Shown: positions 19,814 through 31,790, counted from the first letter of the stretch. The stretch: 64,000 bases of DNA from Lepus europaeus (GCF_033115175.1 NC_084850.1:18755218-18819217), one strand, 5' to 3'. Numbers and translations: made by a program. Notes: a model not told the origin generated them from the letters alone.

Positions 19814-22800
19814 TTAGTTGTCACCGATCAGGGAAAACATATGATATTTGTCCCTTTGGGATTGGCTTAATTCACTTAGCATGATGCTTTCCAGATTCCT
19901 CCATCTTGTTGCAAATGACTGGGTTTCATTGTTCCTTACTGCTGTATAGTATTCTATGGAGTACATGTCCCATAAGTTCTTTATCCAGTCTACTGTTGAT
20001 GGGCATTTGGGTTGGTTCCAGGTCTTAGCTATTGTGAATTGGGCTGTAATAAACATTAATGTGCAGATGGCTTTTTTATTAGCCAAATTAATTTCCTTTG
20101 GGTAAATTCCAAGGAGTGGGATGGCTGGGTTGTATGGTAGGGTTATCTTAAGGTTTCTGAGGAATCTCCAGACTGACTTCCATAGTGGCTTTACCAGTTT
20201 GCATTCCCACCAACAGTGGGTTAGTGTCCCTTTTTCCCCACATCCTCTCCAGCATCTATTGTTGGTAGATTTCTGAATGTGAGCCATTCTCACCGGGGTG
20301 AGGTGAAACCTCATTGTGGTTTTGATTTGCATTTCTCTGATTGCTAGTGATCTTGAACATTTTTTCATGTGTCTGTTGGCCATTTGGATTTCCTCTTTTG
20401 AAAAATGTCTAAGAGTCAAAGGGATCACACAAACAAGACAAGTGTCAGCTAATACTAACTGATAGAATCAAAAAGGGAGAGAAAGATCCAACATGGGAAG
20501 CGGGATACACAGCAGACTCATAGAATGGCAGATGTCCTAAACAACACTCTGGCCTCAGAATCAGCCCTCAAGGCATTCGGATCTGGCGAAAGAGCCCATG
20601 AGAGTATAGCAGGCATGGAAAGCCAAGATATCATGGAAAAAAGAAAAAAAAGACCTAAATGAATGATCACTGTGAGTGAGATCCCAGTGGAAAGAACGGG
20701 GCCATCAAAGAAGGAGGTACCCTTCTCTGAAGGGAGGAGAGAACTTCCACTTTGACTATGACCCTGTCGGAATATTATCGAAGCCGGCGTACCCTAAAGG
20801 CTTCCATAGCCCTGGCAACTCATGACTAGAGCCTAGGGAGATTACTGACGCCATGAACAGGAGTGTCAAATTGTTAAATCAGCAACAGGAGTCACTGTGT
20901 ACTTACACCCCATGTGGGATCTGTCCCTAATGTGTCGTCTAAAGCGAAGTGATGCTATAACTAGTACTGAAACAGTATTTTTATACTTTGCGTTTCTGTG
21001 TGGGCACAAACTGATGAGGTCTTTACTAATTATATACTGAATTGATCTTCTGTATAAAAAGAGAATTGGAAATGAAAAAATACAACCTGGAGTTAAAAAG
21101 GAAATGGCATAGAAAATTAATTAATTTGAAAAAAAATTATGTAGGATCTCTGTCTTTAATGTGCTGTACATTGCTATTTAATGCTATAATTAGTAATCCA
21201 ATGGTAGTTTTTTCACTTTATGTTGCTATATGGGCAAAATGTTGAAATCTTTAACTAATATAAACTAAACTGATCTTCTGTATATAAAGAGAATTGAAAA
21301 TGAATCTTAACATGAATGGAAGGGGAAAGGGAGCGGGAAAGGGGAGGGTTGCGGGCGGGAGGGAAGTTATGGGAGGGGGGAAGCCATTGTAACCCATAAG
21401 CTATACTTTGGAAATTTATATTCATTAAATAAAAGTTTAATAAAAAAAATAAAGACACAGCTTGAACAGCAAAAAAAAAAAAAAGAAAGAAAGAAAAATG
21501 TCTATTGAGGTCCTTGGCCCATCTCTTCAGTGGGTTGTTTGTTATGTTGTTGTGGATTTTCTTGATTTCTTTGTAGATTCTGGTTATCAACCCTTTATCT
21601 GTAGTATAGTTTGCAAATATTTTTTCCCATTCTGTCGGTTGCCTCTTCACTTTCCTGACTGTTTCTTTTGAAGTACAGAAACTTCTCAATTTGATGCAAT
21701 CCCAAATGTTAATTTTGGTTTTGACTGCCTGTGCTCCTGGGGTCTTTTCCAAGAAGTCTTTGCCTGTACCTATGTCTTGCAGAGTTTCTCCAATGCTCTC
21801 TAATAATTTGATGGTTTCGGGTCGTAGATTTAAGTCTTTAATCCACGTTGAGTGAATTTTTGTGTAAGGTGAAAGGTATGGGTCTTGCTTCAAGCTTCTG
21901 CACATGAAAATCCAATTTTCCCAGCACCATTTATTGAATAGGCTGTCCTTATTCCAGGGATTAGTTTTGGATCTTTGATCAAATATAAGTTGGCTGTAGA
22001 TGTTTGGATTGATTTCTGGTGTTTCTATTCTGTTCCATTGGTCTATCCATCTGTTTCTGTACCAGTACCATGCTGTTTTGATAACAACTGCCCTGTAGTA
22101 TGTCCTGAAATCTGGTATTGTGATGCCTCCGGCTTTGTTTTTGTTGTACAAGATTGCTTTGGCTATTCGAGGTCTTCTGTGTCTCCAAATGAATTTCAGC
22201 ATTATTTTTTCCAGATCTGAGAAGAATGTCTTCGGTATCTTGATTGGTATTGCATTGAATGTATAAATTGCTTTTGGGAGAATAGACATTTTGATGATAT
22301 TGATTCTTCCAATCCATGAGCATGGAAGATTTCTCCATTTTTTGGTATCCTCTTCTATTTCTTTGTTTAAGGTTTTGTAGTTTTCATCGTAGAGATCTTT
22401 AACGTCCTTGGTTAAGTTTATTCCAAGGTATTTGATTGTTTTTGTAGCTATTGTGAATGGGATTGATCTTTGAAGTTCTTCCTCAGCCGTGGCATTGCCT
22501 GTGTATACAAAGGCTCTTGATTTTTGTGCATTGATTTTATATCCTGCTACTTTGCCAAACTCTTCGAGGAGTTCCAGTAGTCTCTTAGTAGAGTTCTTTG
22601 GGTCCCCTAAATAAACAATCATATCATCTGCAAAGAGGAATGGTTTGAGTTCTTCCTTCCCGATTGGTATCCCTTGAATTTCTTTTTCTTGCCTAATAGC
22701 TCTGGCTAAAACTTCCAGGACTATATTGAATAGCAGTGGTGAGAGTGGGCATCCCTGTCTGGTACCAGATCTCAGCGGAAATGCTTCCAACTTTTCCCCA

Positions 22801-24721
22801 TTCAATAGGATGTTGGCCGTGGGTTTTTCATAAATTGCTTTGATTGTATTGAGGAATGTTCCTTCCATACCCAGTTTGCTTAGAGTTTTCATCATGAAAG
22901 GGTGTTGTATTTTATCAAATGCTTTCTCTGCGTCTATTGAGAGAAGCATATGGTTTTTCTTCTGCAGTCTGTTAATGTAGTGTATTATGTTGATTGTTTT
23001 GCAAACATTGAACCATCCTTGCATACCAGGAATAAATCCCACTTGGTCTGGGTGGATGATCTTTCTGATGTGTTGTTGCATTCTATTGGCCAGAATTTTA
23101 TTGAGGATTTTTGCGTCTATGTTCATCAGGGATATTGGTCTATAATTCTCTTTCAATGCTGCATCTTTTTCTGGCTTAGGAATTAAGGTGATGCTGGATC
23201 GTAGAAAGAATTTGGGAGGATTCCCTCTTTTTCGATTGCTCTGAATAGTTTGAGAAGAATTGGAGTTAGTTCTTCTCTAAATGTCTGGTAGAACTCAGCA
23301 GTGAATCCATCTGGTCCTGGGCTTTTCTTAGTTGGGAGGGCCTTTATTACTGTTTCAATTTCTGTGTCAGTTATGGGTCTGTTTAGGTTTTCTATGTCTT
23401 CCTGGCTCAATTTAGGTAGGTTGTATGTGTCCAAGAATCTGTCCATTTCTGATAGATTTCCCTGTTTGCTGTCATACAAGTCCTTGTAGTAATTTCTGAT
23501 GATACTTTTTATTTCTGTGGTGTCTGTTGTTATGTTTCTTTTTCATCTCTGATCCTATTGATTTGGGTCTTTTCTTTTTTTAGTTAGTTGGGCCAATGGG
23601 GTGTCAATTTTGTTTATTTTTTCAAAAAATCAGCTCCTCGTTTGGCTGATTTTTTGTAATTTTTTTTATTCAATCCTGTTGATTTCTTCTTTGATTTTAA
23701 TTATTTCTCTTCTCCTACTGGGTTTGGGTTTGGTTTGCCGCAGATTTTCTAGATCCTTGAGATGACTTGAAAGCTCATCTATTTGGTGCCTTTCCAATTA
23801 CTTGATGTAGGCACCTATTGATATAAACTTTCTTCTTGACACTGCTTTTGTTGTATCCCATAGGTTTTGGTATGTTGTGCTGTTATCCTCATTTACTTCC
23901 AGAAAATTTTTGATTTCGCTTTTAATTTCTTCTATGACCCATTGTTCATTCAGGAACATGTTGTTCAATCTCCATGTTTTTGCACGTGCTCTGGGGATTC
24001 CCGAGTTGCTAATTTCCAATTTCATTCCTTTGTGGTCTGAGAAGCTGCATGGTATGATTCTAATTCTCTTGAGTTTGCTGAGACTTCCTTTATGGCCTAG
24101 TATGTGGTCAATCCTAGAGAAGGTTCCATGTACTGCTGAGAAGAATGTAAAGTCCTTAGATGTAGGATGAAATGTTCTGTAGTTATCTGTTAGATCCATT
24201 TGGGCTATAGTGTCATTTAAATCTGCTGTCTCCTTGTTGATCTTCTGTCCTGTTGATCTGTCTATCTCTGAGAGTGGAGTATTGAAGTCCCCCAGTACTA
24301 TTGTATTGGGGTCTAAGTCTCCCTTTAAGTCCCTTAACAAGTCTTTTAAATAAGCTGGTGCCCTGTAATTAGGTGCATATACATTGATAATCGTTATATC
24401 TTCCTGTTGAATGGATCCCTTAATCATTAAATAGTGCTCCTCTTTGTCTCTCCTGACAGTTTTTGTGGTAAAGTTTATGTTGTCTGATATTAAGATGGCT
24501 ACGCCCACTCTTTTTTCATTTCTGTTGGCATGGTATATCTTTTTCCAGCCTTTCACTTTCAGTCTGTATGGATCATTGTTGGAAAGATGAGTTTCTTGTA
24601 AGCAGCAAAAAGATGGGTTTTGTTCCTTAACCCAATCAGCCAATCGGTGTCTTTTAACTGGACAGTTCAGGCCATTAACATTCAATGTGACTATTGAGAA
24701 GGAGTAACTTTGCCCTGCCAT
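19814..24721 (-). pseudogene. L1 ORF2 (endonuclease/reverse transcriptase), disrupted
   Basis: ORF2p nicks target DNA and reverse-transcribes L1 RNA. From the ATG of MAGQSYSF (24721) an AP-endonuclease-like domain runs to a stop at 23798. It contains TLNVNGLN, LQETHL, VYAPN, LGDFN and a terminal SDHKG motif, all catalytic-site signatures. The reverse transcriptase follows, with a frameshift near 23160-23190. It includes [33 protein letters not shown] and the catalytic FADD (about 22623-22634). The Cys-rich C-terminus ([18 protein letters not shown], about 20200-20260) lies beyond the nested L1 at 20411-21492. Without that insert the length is close to the usual about 1,275 codons. It also carries further stops around 23560-23680. 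Confidence 0.93.
20411..21492 (+). mobile_element. 5'-truncated L1 in ORF2 of the full-length L1 (level 4), with short 3' transduction
   Basis: Plus-strand L1 3'UTR beginning within the TCAAAGGGATCACACAAAC segment, with the duplicated terminal module (20930-21300) and G-tract (21325-21380). After the first A-rich tail (about 21438-21453) come about 17 non-L1 bases (GACACAGCTTGAACAGC, 21454-21470) and a second A-tail. This is the pattern of a small 3' transduction. The 11-bp repeat GAAAAATGTCT flanks it (20400-20410 and 21493-21503), and ORF2 reads on across the site. Confidence 0.9.
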
Positions 24722-24789
24722 TTGCCAAAGATATTTTCTCATATCTGGTTTGAGCTTCCTGTGATCTTTTGCTGTGAGGTTTCCTTCCT

Positions 24790-25826
24790 TTACCTTCTTT
24801 CATATTGGTGACCGTGTTTCTGTGTTTCTGTATGTAAGACATCTTTAAGCATCTTTTGCAGGGCTGGACGAGTGGCGACAAATTCTTTCAATTTCTGTTT
24901 GCTGTGAAAGGTCTTTATTTCACCTTCATTCACAAATGAGAGCTTTGCAGGATATAATATTCTGGGCTGGCAATTTTTCTCTCTTAGTACCTGGGCTATA
25001 TCTGGCCATTCTCTCCTGGCTTGTAGGGTTTCTGATGAGAAGTCAGCTGTGAGTCTAATTGGAGATCCTCTGAGAGTAATCTGGCGTTTCTCTCTTGCAC
25101 ATTTTCGGATCTTTTCTTTATGTTTCACTGTGGTGGGTTTGATTACGATGTGTCATGGTGAGGATCTCTTTTGCTCATGTTTATTAGGGGTTCTATGAGC
25201 TTCCTGTACTAGGATGTCTCTGTCCTTCTCCAAACCTGGGAAATTTTCTGCTAGTATCTCACTAAAAAGGCCTTCTAATCCTTTCTCCCTCTCCATGCCT
25301 TCAGGTACTCCTAGAACCCGAATGTTGGGTTTTTTAATAGTATCCTGTAGATTCCTGACCGTATTTTTTAGATTTCTGATTTCTTCTTCTTTTCTTTGAT
25401 TTGACTGTTTCCTTTCCTTTTCTCTGTCTTCTAATTCCGATATTCTCTCTTCTGCTTCACCCATCTGTTTTTAAGGCTCTCTAATGTGTTTGTCATTTGA
25501 TCTATTGAGTTCTTCATTTCATTGTGGTTTTTTGTCACTATCACAGTTTCATGTTCTACTAGTTGTTTCATTTCATTTTGATTCCTCCTTAATATTTCAT
25601 TTTCACGAGAGAGATTTTCTATCTTGTCCATTAAGGATTTCTGTAGTTAAAGAATTTGTTTTTGAGAACTTCTTAATGTTCTTATCAATTTTTTGAGATC
25701 TGCTTCTTGCATTTCCTCTATCTCTTCATCTTCATAATCTTGCATTGGCATGCCTTGTTCATTTGGGGGCATCATAGTGTCTTCCTTGCTCTTGTTACCT
25801 CGGCTTCTATGTTTGTTGTTTGGCAT
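24790..25826 (-). pseudogene. L1 ORF1 (ORF1p), disrupted
   Basis: Starts MPNNKH at 25826 and ends HQYERR-stop at 24790. It has an acidic N-terminus, a long coiled coil, then RNA-binding and C-terminal domains. It is broken by a stop near 25650, a one-base deletion near 25464 (CCCATCTG against CCCATTCTG in the copy at 5255-5761) and a stop at 25153-25155 (an Arg CGA to TGA change). The C-terminal 112 residues differ at only a handful of positions from the composite element's ORF1 (4700-5038). The two therefore derive from closely related sources. Confidence 0.92.
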
Positions 25827-26627
25827 GTTGGAGATAATTTATGGTGTTTTTTTTTTTTTTTTTGCTGTGGTGTTTTTTTTCTCGTTATACTATGCCTCTA
25901 AGTGGGCTGTCTGCTTTGTTGGAGCCTTAGGGGCTGTGATGGGTGTGGCCAGAGAGCTATGCTTGTTTCTTCAGGTTTAAGGCTGTGCAAAGAGCGTCCC
26001 AGATTGCTCACTCACTTGCTCCTTGCTGGCTCGCTTTCTCTTTTTTTTTTTTTTTTTTGACTCAGTTGGGAGTGGAGTTGAGGGTAGTTGAAATCTGGCC
26101 TCTGTGAGTATTCGTTTGATCTACCCCTGGGACCACACACAGAGTTTATGCAGCCCTCAATGTGTTCTCCAGTTTCGTTAAAGTTACTGAGTTTGGCTGC
26201 GCTTTACATATGTAAAATCATGGTGCTCTTTGTTTTGCTTGGTGAGTGAAGGGAGAGGCCTCTGTTCCCCCCCCCCAAAGTCTCGGGTTTCTGAGGTCTT
26301 TGTCTTACCCTCCTCTGTTCTGCGCTGGCAAGATTCTGTGGCTCTGGCTCGTCTCCCGCCGCTCGGCTTGTCTCTGTTAGTTTTCCACGTGATGGGCTCC
26401 CTGGCTCCTGGCTTCGGATCAGCGAGATGCGCCGGCAGCAGCGGCCATTGGAGGGTGAACCAACGGCAAAAGGAAGACCTTTCTCTCTGTCTCTCTCTCT
26501 CTCACTATCCACTCTGGTAAAGACACAGCTCGGGAAGGTTTTCCTCCCCTCTGGCTTCTCAGCACAGCGCCCGGGCCATAACCAGGCTGGAAGCGGGCGA
26601 AATGGCAGCCACGAGGGGCTGCGAGCC
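25827..26627 (-). promoter_or_regulatory. L1 5'UTR with replaced, GC-rich distal leader
   Basis: The ORF1-proximal half (to about 26260) is distantly related to the leaders at 5738-6664 and 54580-55628. The distal about 360 bp is not. It is CpG-rich, contains an antisense CSINE piece (26395-26517), and begins on the minus strand with GGCTCGCAGCCCCTCG. The CAAGATGGCGG start of the other leaders is absent. A YY1-like AAATGGCAGCC lies on the plus strand at about 26600-26610, close to the 5' end but in the opposite orientation. This looks like promoter exchange in this L1 lineage. Confidence 0.7.
26395..26517 (+). mobile_element. CSINE fragment embedded in an L1 5'UTR
   Basis: CTGGCTCCTGGCTTCGGATC through GGTGAACCAACGGCAAAAGG to the CTCTCTC tract and CACTATCCACTCTG matches the 3' half of the C repeat. 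The tRNA-like head and poly(A) are missing. It lies inside the target repeats of the L1, antisense to L1 transcription. Confidence 0.85.
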
Positions 26628-26839
26628 GGGATCTGTCCTTAATGTGTTGTCCAATGTGAAGTAATGATATAGCTAGTACTGAAACAGTATTTTTACACTT
26701 TGTGTTTCTGTGTGGGTGCAAACTGATGAAATCTTTACTTAGTATATACTGAATCGATCTCCTGTATATAAAGATAATTGAAAATGAAAAAAAAAAACTG
26801 GTGTTAAATTGGAAATTACATAGAAAATTAATCAATTTT

Positions 26840-28490
26840 AACTCTGTAATTAACACAAAATTATTCTTAGGTGTTAAAATTTTAACTGAAAAGTGATCCC
26901 TGTTAAATTTAAGAGTGGAAAAAGAGAGGGAGGAGATGTACACTTTGGGACATGCACAATCAGACTTGCACCAAATGATGGAGTTAGAAATGCACCAGGG
27001 GATTCCAACACAATCCCATCAAGGTGGCATGTACCAATGCCATCTCACTAGTCCAAGGGATCAATTTCAGTTCACATGCGATGGCTCTGATAGGTCTAAG
27101 AATCAAAGGGATCACACAAACAAGACAAGTGTCTGCTAATACTAACTGATAGAATCAAAAAGGGTGAGAAAGATCCAACATGGGAAACGGGATACACAGC
27201 AGACTCATAGAATGGCAGACGTCCTAAACAACACTCTGGCCTCAGAATCAGCCCTTAAGGCATTCGGATCTGGCTGAAGAGCCCATGAGAGTATTGTAGG
27301 CATGGAAAGCCAAGATACCATGAAAAAGAAAAAAAAAGAAGAAGACCTAAATGAAAGATCTCTGTGAGTGAGATCCCAGTGGGAAGAATGGGGCCATCAA
27401 AGAAGGAGGTACCTTTCTCTGAAGGGAGGAGAGAACTTCCACTTTGACTATGACCCTGTCAGAATAAGATCGAAGTCGGTGAACTCTAAAGGCTTCCATA
27501 GCCCTGGCAACTCATGACTAGAGCCTAGGGAGATTACTGACGCCATGAACAGGAGTGTCAAATTGTTAAGTCAGCAACAGAAGTCACTGTGTGCTTACAT
27601 CCCATGTGGGATCTGTCCTTAATGTGTTGTCTAATGTGTAGTGATGCTATAACTAGTACTGAAACAGTATTTTTTACACTTTGTGTTTCTCTGTGGGTAC
27701 AAACTGATGTGATCTTTACTAATTATATACTGAATCGATCTTCTGTATATAAAGACAATTGGAAATGAAAAAAAACAACCTGGTGTTAAATTGGAAATGG
27801 CATAGAAAATTAATTAATTTTTTTTAACATTATGTAGGATCTCTCTCTTTAATGTGCTGTACACTCTTATTTAATGCTATAACTAGTACCCCAACAGTAT
27901 TTTTTTTCACTTTGTGTTGCTATATGGGGGCAAACTGTTGAAATCGTTACTTAATATATACTAAACTGATCTTCTGTATATAAAGAGAATTGAAAATGAA
28001 TCATGATGTGATTGGAAGGGGAGAGGGAGTGGAAAAGGGGAGGGTTGTGGGTGGGAGGGAAGTTTTGGGAGGGGGAAGCCATTGTAACCCATAAGCTGTA
28101 CTTTGGAAATTTATATTCATTAAATAAAAGTTTAATAAACCCGGCCGGCGCCATGGCTTAACAGGCTAATCCTCCGCCTTGCGGCACCGGCACACCGGGT
28201 TCTAGTCCCGGTTGGGGCGCCGGATTCTATCCCGGTTGCCCCTCTTCCATGCCAGCTCTCTGCTATGGCCCGGGAAGGCAGTGGAGGATGGCCCAAGTCC
28301 TTGGGCCCTGCACCCGCATGGGAGACCAGGAGAAGCACCTGGCTCCTGGCTTCGGATCAGCGTGATGCGCCGGCCGCAGCGGCCATTGGATGGTGAACCA
28401 ACGGCAAAGGAAGACCTTTCTCTCTGTCTCACTCTCTCACTATCCACTCTGCCTGTCAAAAAAAAAAAGTTTAATAAACCCAAAAAAAAC
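26840..28490 (+). mobile_element. 5'-truncated plus L1 inside level 2 (level 3b)
   Basis: Begins in the 3'UTR at ACTCTGTAATTAACAC and runs through the whole 3'UTR with the duplicated terminal module to AATAAAAGTTTAATAAAC. A CSINE sits in its tail (28142-28466). AGAAAATTAATCA plus T-runs flank it (26822-26839 and 28491-28509), duplicating the level-2 spacer between the two terminal modules. Confidence 0.85.
28142..28466 (+). mobile_element. CSINE, young complete copy
   Basis: GGCCGGCGCCATGGCTTAACAGG holds the A box and GGGTTCTAGTCCCGG the B box of the tRNA-derived promoter. The CTGGCTTCGGATCAGCG block, CTCTCTC tract and A-tail follow. The 14-bp repeat AAGTTTAATAAACC flanks it (28128-28141 and 28467-28480). 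Confidence 0.95.
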
Positions 28491-29189
28491 AGAAAATTAA
28501 TCATTTTTTTAAAAAATATATCATGTAGGATCTCTGTCATTAATGTGCTGTATATTGTGATTTAATGCTATAACTAGTACTCCAACAGTATTTTTTCACT
28601 TTGTGTTGCTATGTGAGGGCAAACTGTTGAAATCTTTACTTTATATATACTAAACTGATTTTCTGTATATAAAGAGAATTGAAAATGAATCTTGATGTGA
28701 ATGGAAGGGGAGAGTGAGCGGGAAAGGGGAGGGTTGCCGGTGGGAGGGAAGTTATGGGGGGGGAGCCATTGTAATCCGTAAGCTGTACTTTGGAAATTTA
28801 TATTCATTAAATAAAAGATAAAAAAAGGATTTCAACAGTTTGCAACCACACAGAAACACAAAGTGTAAAGTACTGTTTTAGTACTAGTTACACCATTAAT
28901 TCACATAGTACAACACATTAAGGACAGAGATCCTACATGGGGAGTAAGCTCACAGTCACTCCTGTTGTTGATTTAACAATTGAGATGCTAATTTATGATG
29001 TCAATAATCATCTGAGGCTCTTGTCATGAGCTGCCAAGGCTATGGGAGCCTTTGGAGTTCGCCAACTCTGATCTTGTTTGGACAAGGCCATAGTCAAAGT
29101 GGAAGTTCTCTCTTCCTTTCAGTTAAAGGTACCTCCTTCTTTGATGGACCATTCTTTCTGATGGGATCTCACTCACAGAGATCTTTCTT

Positions 29190-29462
29190 TTAAAAAAAAA
29201 AAACTTTTATTTAGTAAATATAAATTTCCAAAGTACAGCTTATGGATTACAATGGCTTCCCCCCCCCAACTTCCCTCCCACCCACAACCCTCCCAACTCC
29301 CGCTCCTCCCTCTCCCATTCCATTCACATCCAGATTCGTTTTCAATTATCTTTATATACAGAAGAGCAATTTAGTATATATTAAGTAAAGATTTCAACAG
29401 TTTGCACCCACACAGAACACAAAGTGTAAAATACTTTTTGAGTACTAATTATAGCATTAAAG
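29190..29462 (-). mobile_element. L1 3'-end fragment inserted in level-1 L1
   Basis: An A/T-run and the complement of the L1 terminus (AACTTTTATTTAGTAAATATAAATTTCC) through the TTAGTATATATTAAGTAAAG and AGTACTAATTATAGCATTAAA blocks. It interrupts the level-1 3'UTR between AGATCTTTCTTTT and TTTGCCAGAGTG. Confidence 0.8.
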
Positions 29463-30435
29463 GCCTTTTTTTTTTGCCAGAGTGTCTTGGCTTTCCATGC
29501 CTGAAATACTCTCATGGGCTTTTTAGCCAGATGCAAATGCCTTAAGGGCTGATTCTAAGGCCAGAGTGCTGTTTAGGATATCTGCCATTCTATGAGTCTG
29601 CTGTGTATCCTGCTTCCCATGTTGGATCATTCTCTCCTTTTTAATTCTATCAGTTAGTATTAGCAGGTACTAGTCTTGTTTATGTGATCCCTTTAACACT
29701 TAATCCTATCATTATGATCAATTACGAACTGAAACTGATCACTGACTAATGAGATGGCATTGGTACATGCCACCTTGATGGGATTGAGTTAGAATTCCCT
29801 GACATGTTTCTAACTCTACCATTTGTGGCAAGTCCGATTGAGCATGTGCCGAACTGTACATCTCCTCCCTCTCTTATTCCCACTCTTCTATTTAACAGGG
29901 ATCACTTTTCAGTTAAACTTAAACACCTAAGAATAATTGTGTGTTAATTAAGAGTTCAAACAATGGTATTAAGTAGAACAAAAAAAATACTTATGGGAAT
30001 AAAATAGTAAGTTGTTCCTCATCAGCCAGGACAAGGGCTGATCAAGTCATTGTTTCTCATAGTGTCCATTTCACTTCAACAGGTTTCCTTTTAGGTGCTC
30101 AGTTAGTTGTCACCAATTTGTCCCTTTGGGACTGGCTTATTTCACTCTGCATGATGTTTTCCAGATTCCTCCACTTTGTTGCAAGTGACCGGATTTTACT
30201 TTTATTTTTTTACTGCTGTAAAGTGTTCTATACAGTACATATCCCATTTCTTTATCCAGTCTTCTGTTGATGGGCATTTAGGTTGATTCTATGTCTTAGC
30301 TATTGTGAATTGAACTGCAATAAACATTGAGGTGCAGACAGCTCTTTTACTTGCCAATTATTTGAGATTTCTGGGTTGTATGGTAGGGTTATATTCAGGT
30401 TTCTGAGGAATCTCTAAACGGACTTCCATAGTGTA

Positions 30436-31414
30436 AGCTGGTCTCTTGAAAGAATGCAGGGATAAGGGGTAAAAAGTAAAATTATCTACTTTCAGGCAAA
30501 GAGATAAAATGGCTGAGGCTTATGTCCTTATTCCATCAATCCTGACTCTGAGTATAGATAAGGAGATGTGGCTCTAGTTTCTTTCTGTCTACTTCCTGCT
30601 GATTTGAGGTGTTGATGGGGGGTAGATCAGATTGATTGAAGAAGAGCAGTCTTGTGCTGTTCCTGCATGATGGCTCAGGATATAGCAGTCATTCGTTCCT
30701 GTAAGAAATTTTAAATGTTAGTTATACATGGTAGGAAGAGGAACATTTCTCCAAAATGTGGAGGAGAAAGGGGAAATAGGAAAGAAAGAGTACAAGTCCC
30801 TGTCCAGTTAGTGGGAAGACAGATGGGTGTCTGGTTGCTACAGAGAAAGAATGATACCATTTTGTTTAGTGTGCACTTGCTGATAAGGAGATGTGGAATG
30901 GAGTTAGTCTGCCCTTCTAGTCCTCAGCTCCCTCATTTCCTCCCTCAGCTTATGAAAACCCTGGCTGTTGTCAGGGTTTAGGGCAAGAACTGCTATGACT
31001 TCTTCAAGCTAAGTAGAGGTGAAGTAGTGGCTCCAATTCACTGTTAACTTAAGACTTTGGGTTTTAAGCATCTTTATGAGTTGGGGAGCCAAATACTTTA
31101 CAAATCTTAGCAGGAACAAAGTTAAACATTGTTGGAATTCAACAAACCTGAAGTTTGTCCTCAAGGTCGTGCCTTGCTTCCATTTATTTTCCAATTTCTG
31201 TTTACTCTGGGCCATCACTGCTATACCTTTCTGGTCTCTTGACTATTACAGCCAATTTCCTGACATGACCCCAGGTTTTCTTGCCCTCTTGTACCTTCAT
31301 TCTTTTTTTTTAATCTCCTGGCACTTGGTATTTTTTCCTGGGAATTTGCTGAAATCAGCAATGGGATTTCTAAAAATTATAGAATGGAAGTTAAATATTC
31401 TGTACCATGGTGAA
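30436..31414. other. Unique sequence
   Basis: No recognised gene. The frames at 30715-30981 (plus) and 31076-31429 (plus) lack known domains and are shorter than 120 codons. An old LTR or DNA-transposon remnant is possible around 31040-31180, but I cannot name it. Confidence 0.4.
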
Positions 31415-31790
31415 CCTGCTCAGCAATAAAAAATAAATGAACTACTGATACATGCAATAGCATGAGTGAATTTCAAAACTATGTTGAGTGAAAGTAGAAA
31501 GACATAAATTATAGACTTTGAAATTCCACTTATAAGTTCTAGAATAAGAAAACTTAGCTGTGGTGAAAAAAGCAAACAGTGGTGGCCTCTAGTAGATGGG
31601 CATGAGTTGATAAGAAGAGGGGACAGTATGAAGAAACTTGATGGGATGACAAAAGAAGTCTATTTTGGTAGATGTTTGATTTATTCAGGTTTATGCATTT
31701 GTCAAAATTCATCAAATGGTACATTTAAGATTTTTTTCTTTATATCTTATGCAAACTTTACCTTAAAAAGAACCATAAAAAATTTCAAAT
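31415..31790 (+). repeat. Ancient L1 (L1M-type) 3' end
   Basis: ACTGATACATGCAATAGCATG, GTTGAGTGAAAGTAGAAAGAC, AATTCCACTTATAAG, CAGTGGTGGCCTCTAG and AAATGGTACATTTAAG are an old mammalian L1 ORF2 end and 3'UTR. It is unlike the rabbit-specific copies. Confidence 0.7.

Larger units (their letters stand above)
18361..26627 (-). mobile_element. Full-length L1 (level 3), minus strand
   Basis: Poly(A) and a duplicated-module 3'UTR (18361-19813) precede, on the plus coordinate, ORF2 (19814-24721), ORF1 (24790-25826) and a leader to 26627. The 13-bp repeat GGGATCTGTCCTT flanks it (18346-18358 and 26628-26640), and the host L1 3'UTR resumes exactly there. The leader, including its CSINE piece, is therefore part of the retrotransposed RNA. 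ORF2 carries a later plus-strand L1 (20411-21492). Both frames have acquired stops and frameshifts, so the copy is inactive. Confidence 0.92.
17062..28827 (+). mobile_element. Plus-strand L1 inside level 1 (level 2)
   Basis: Segments 17062-18358, 26641-26839 and 28510-28827 join into one plus-strand L1. It is truncated in the 3' part of ORF2 ([14 protein letters not shown] frame at 17172-17444). It continues through the 3'UTR, including the duplicated terminal module, to the AATAAAAG tail at 28810-28826. It is split by the full-length L1 at 18361-26627 and the plus L1 at 26840-28490. Junction duplications (GGGATCTGTCCTT; AGAAAATTAATCA-rich) support each step. Confidence 0.85.
16850..30435 (-). 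mobile_element. Outermost L1 of a nested cluster (level 1)
   Basis: Two pieces form one 5'-truncated minus-strand L1. The tail and terminal 3'UTR lie at 16850-17061. The rest of the 3'UTR and the 3' end of ORF2 lie at 28844-30435, ending within the ORF2 segment AGTTTTTGAGGAATCTC-like (about 30400-30433). Everything between is inserted material. The 16-bp duplication GATTTCAACAGTTTGC, at 17046-17061 and 28828-28843, marks where the next L1 entered. Its own target repeat is probably CTGGTCTCT (16491-16499 and 30438-30446). Confidence 0.8.
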
